Positions 63,917-64,000 of a stretch of 64,000 nucleotides of DNA are shown here, in pieces. Below the pieces are notes generated by a model. The model was not told where the DNA came from. It made no database searches and saw only the letters and a list, made by a program, of their open reading frames with translations. The stretch is from Dimorphilus gyrociliatus (lineage: Eukaryota > Annelida > Polychaeta > Dinophilidae): the NCBI GenBank assembly GCA_904063045.1, contig CAJFCJ010000001.1, forward strand, positions 2,921,501 through 2,985,500, written 5' to 3'. The translations under genes were made by a program, and so were the position numbers. Positions within the stretch are counted from its first letter, which is position 1, and each line of letters opens with the position of its first letter.

Positions 63917-64000
63917 ATGAAGATTAAGATTTCAATTTGTTTGAATAGTTTTTTATTTATTTTATGCCAGCATTATTTTGTATTTAAACTTGTTAACATA
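63917..64000 (+). CDS. Possible start of a secreted protein gene, cut by the window end
   Basis: An ATG at 63917 opens a frame that stays open to the last base (28 codons). It reads MKIKISICLNSFLFILCQHY and on, a good signal-peptide pattern with a basic n-region and hydrophobic core. Nothing downstream is visible, so this is only a candidate first exon. Confidence 0.35.
   Translation, partial: MKIKISICLNSFLFILCQHYFVFKLVNI

Overview
This window is nuclear DNA from an animal with a compact, AT-rich genome. Most introns are only about 50-70 bp (GT...AG), genes are tightly packed, and microsatellites (TA, CT/GA) are abundant. The gene set (calpain-7, RMDN1, roadblock dynein light chain, TMEM168, UNC93, LIV-1 ZIP, ethanolamine kinase, FBXL12) is metazoan. 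A GRL101/relaxin-receptor-like GPCR and short secreted peptide precursors suggest a lophotrochozoan, plausibly a small-genome annelid. The species is an inference; no database was searched. Exon coordinates were read by hand from homology, splice consensus and phase continuity.

Positions 1-33386 hold twelve genes that alternate strictly in strand: the 3' part of calpain-7 (+), an ankyrin/SOCS-box protein (-), the mitochondrial/peroxisomal enoyl-CoA isomerase ECI2 (+), RMDN1 with a duplicated mutually exclusive exon pair (-), dynein light chain roadblock (+), a cytosolic-type GH1 beta-glucosidase (-), a two-domain gamma-glutamylaminecyclotransferase (+), ethanolamine kinase (-), TMEM168 (+), a 96-aa single-pass membrane protein (-), an UNC93-like transporter (+) and a LIV-1 ZIP metal transporter (-). 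The result is a chain of divergent promoters and convergent 3' ends.

Positions 33387-47600 hold repeat-rich spacer, a second small single-pass membrane protein, a large F-box/LRR protein with a zinc-ribbon-like N-terminal motif, two tandem FBXL12-like paralogues, and two 87-aa secreted peptide-precursor candidates that flank the FBXL12 pair.

Positions 48222-50521 are a tRNA cluster of repeated Thr(AGT), Lys(CTT) and Val(AAC) genes on both strands, with duplicated flanks, one truncated copy and one Val copy whose anticodon has changed to TAC. Two more tRNAs lie at 55183-55530. Between the two tRNA groups sit two secreted low-complexity proteins of opposite charge: a 134-aa Asp/Glu-rich protein and an 820-aa Gln/Arg-rich protein built almost entirely of an 11-residue repeat.

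Positions 55740-62729 (minus strand) carry the most striking gene. Twenty-two small exons join in one unbroken frame of about 1813 codons: signal peptide, SRCR-like modules, a C-type lectin-like domain, five LDL-receptor class A repeats, leucine-rich repeats with an LGR-type hinge, a rhodopsin-class seven-helix domain and an unassigned 118-residue tail. This looks like an LGR/GRL101-type receptor with a scavenger-receptor and lectin ectodomain. The last 84 bases may start another secreted protein gene.
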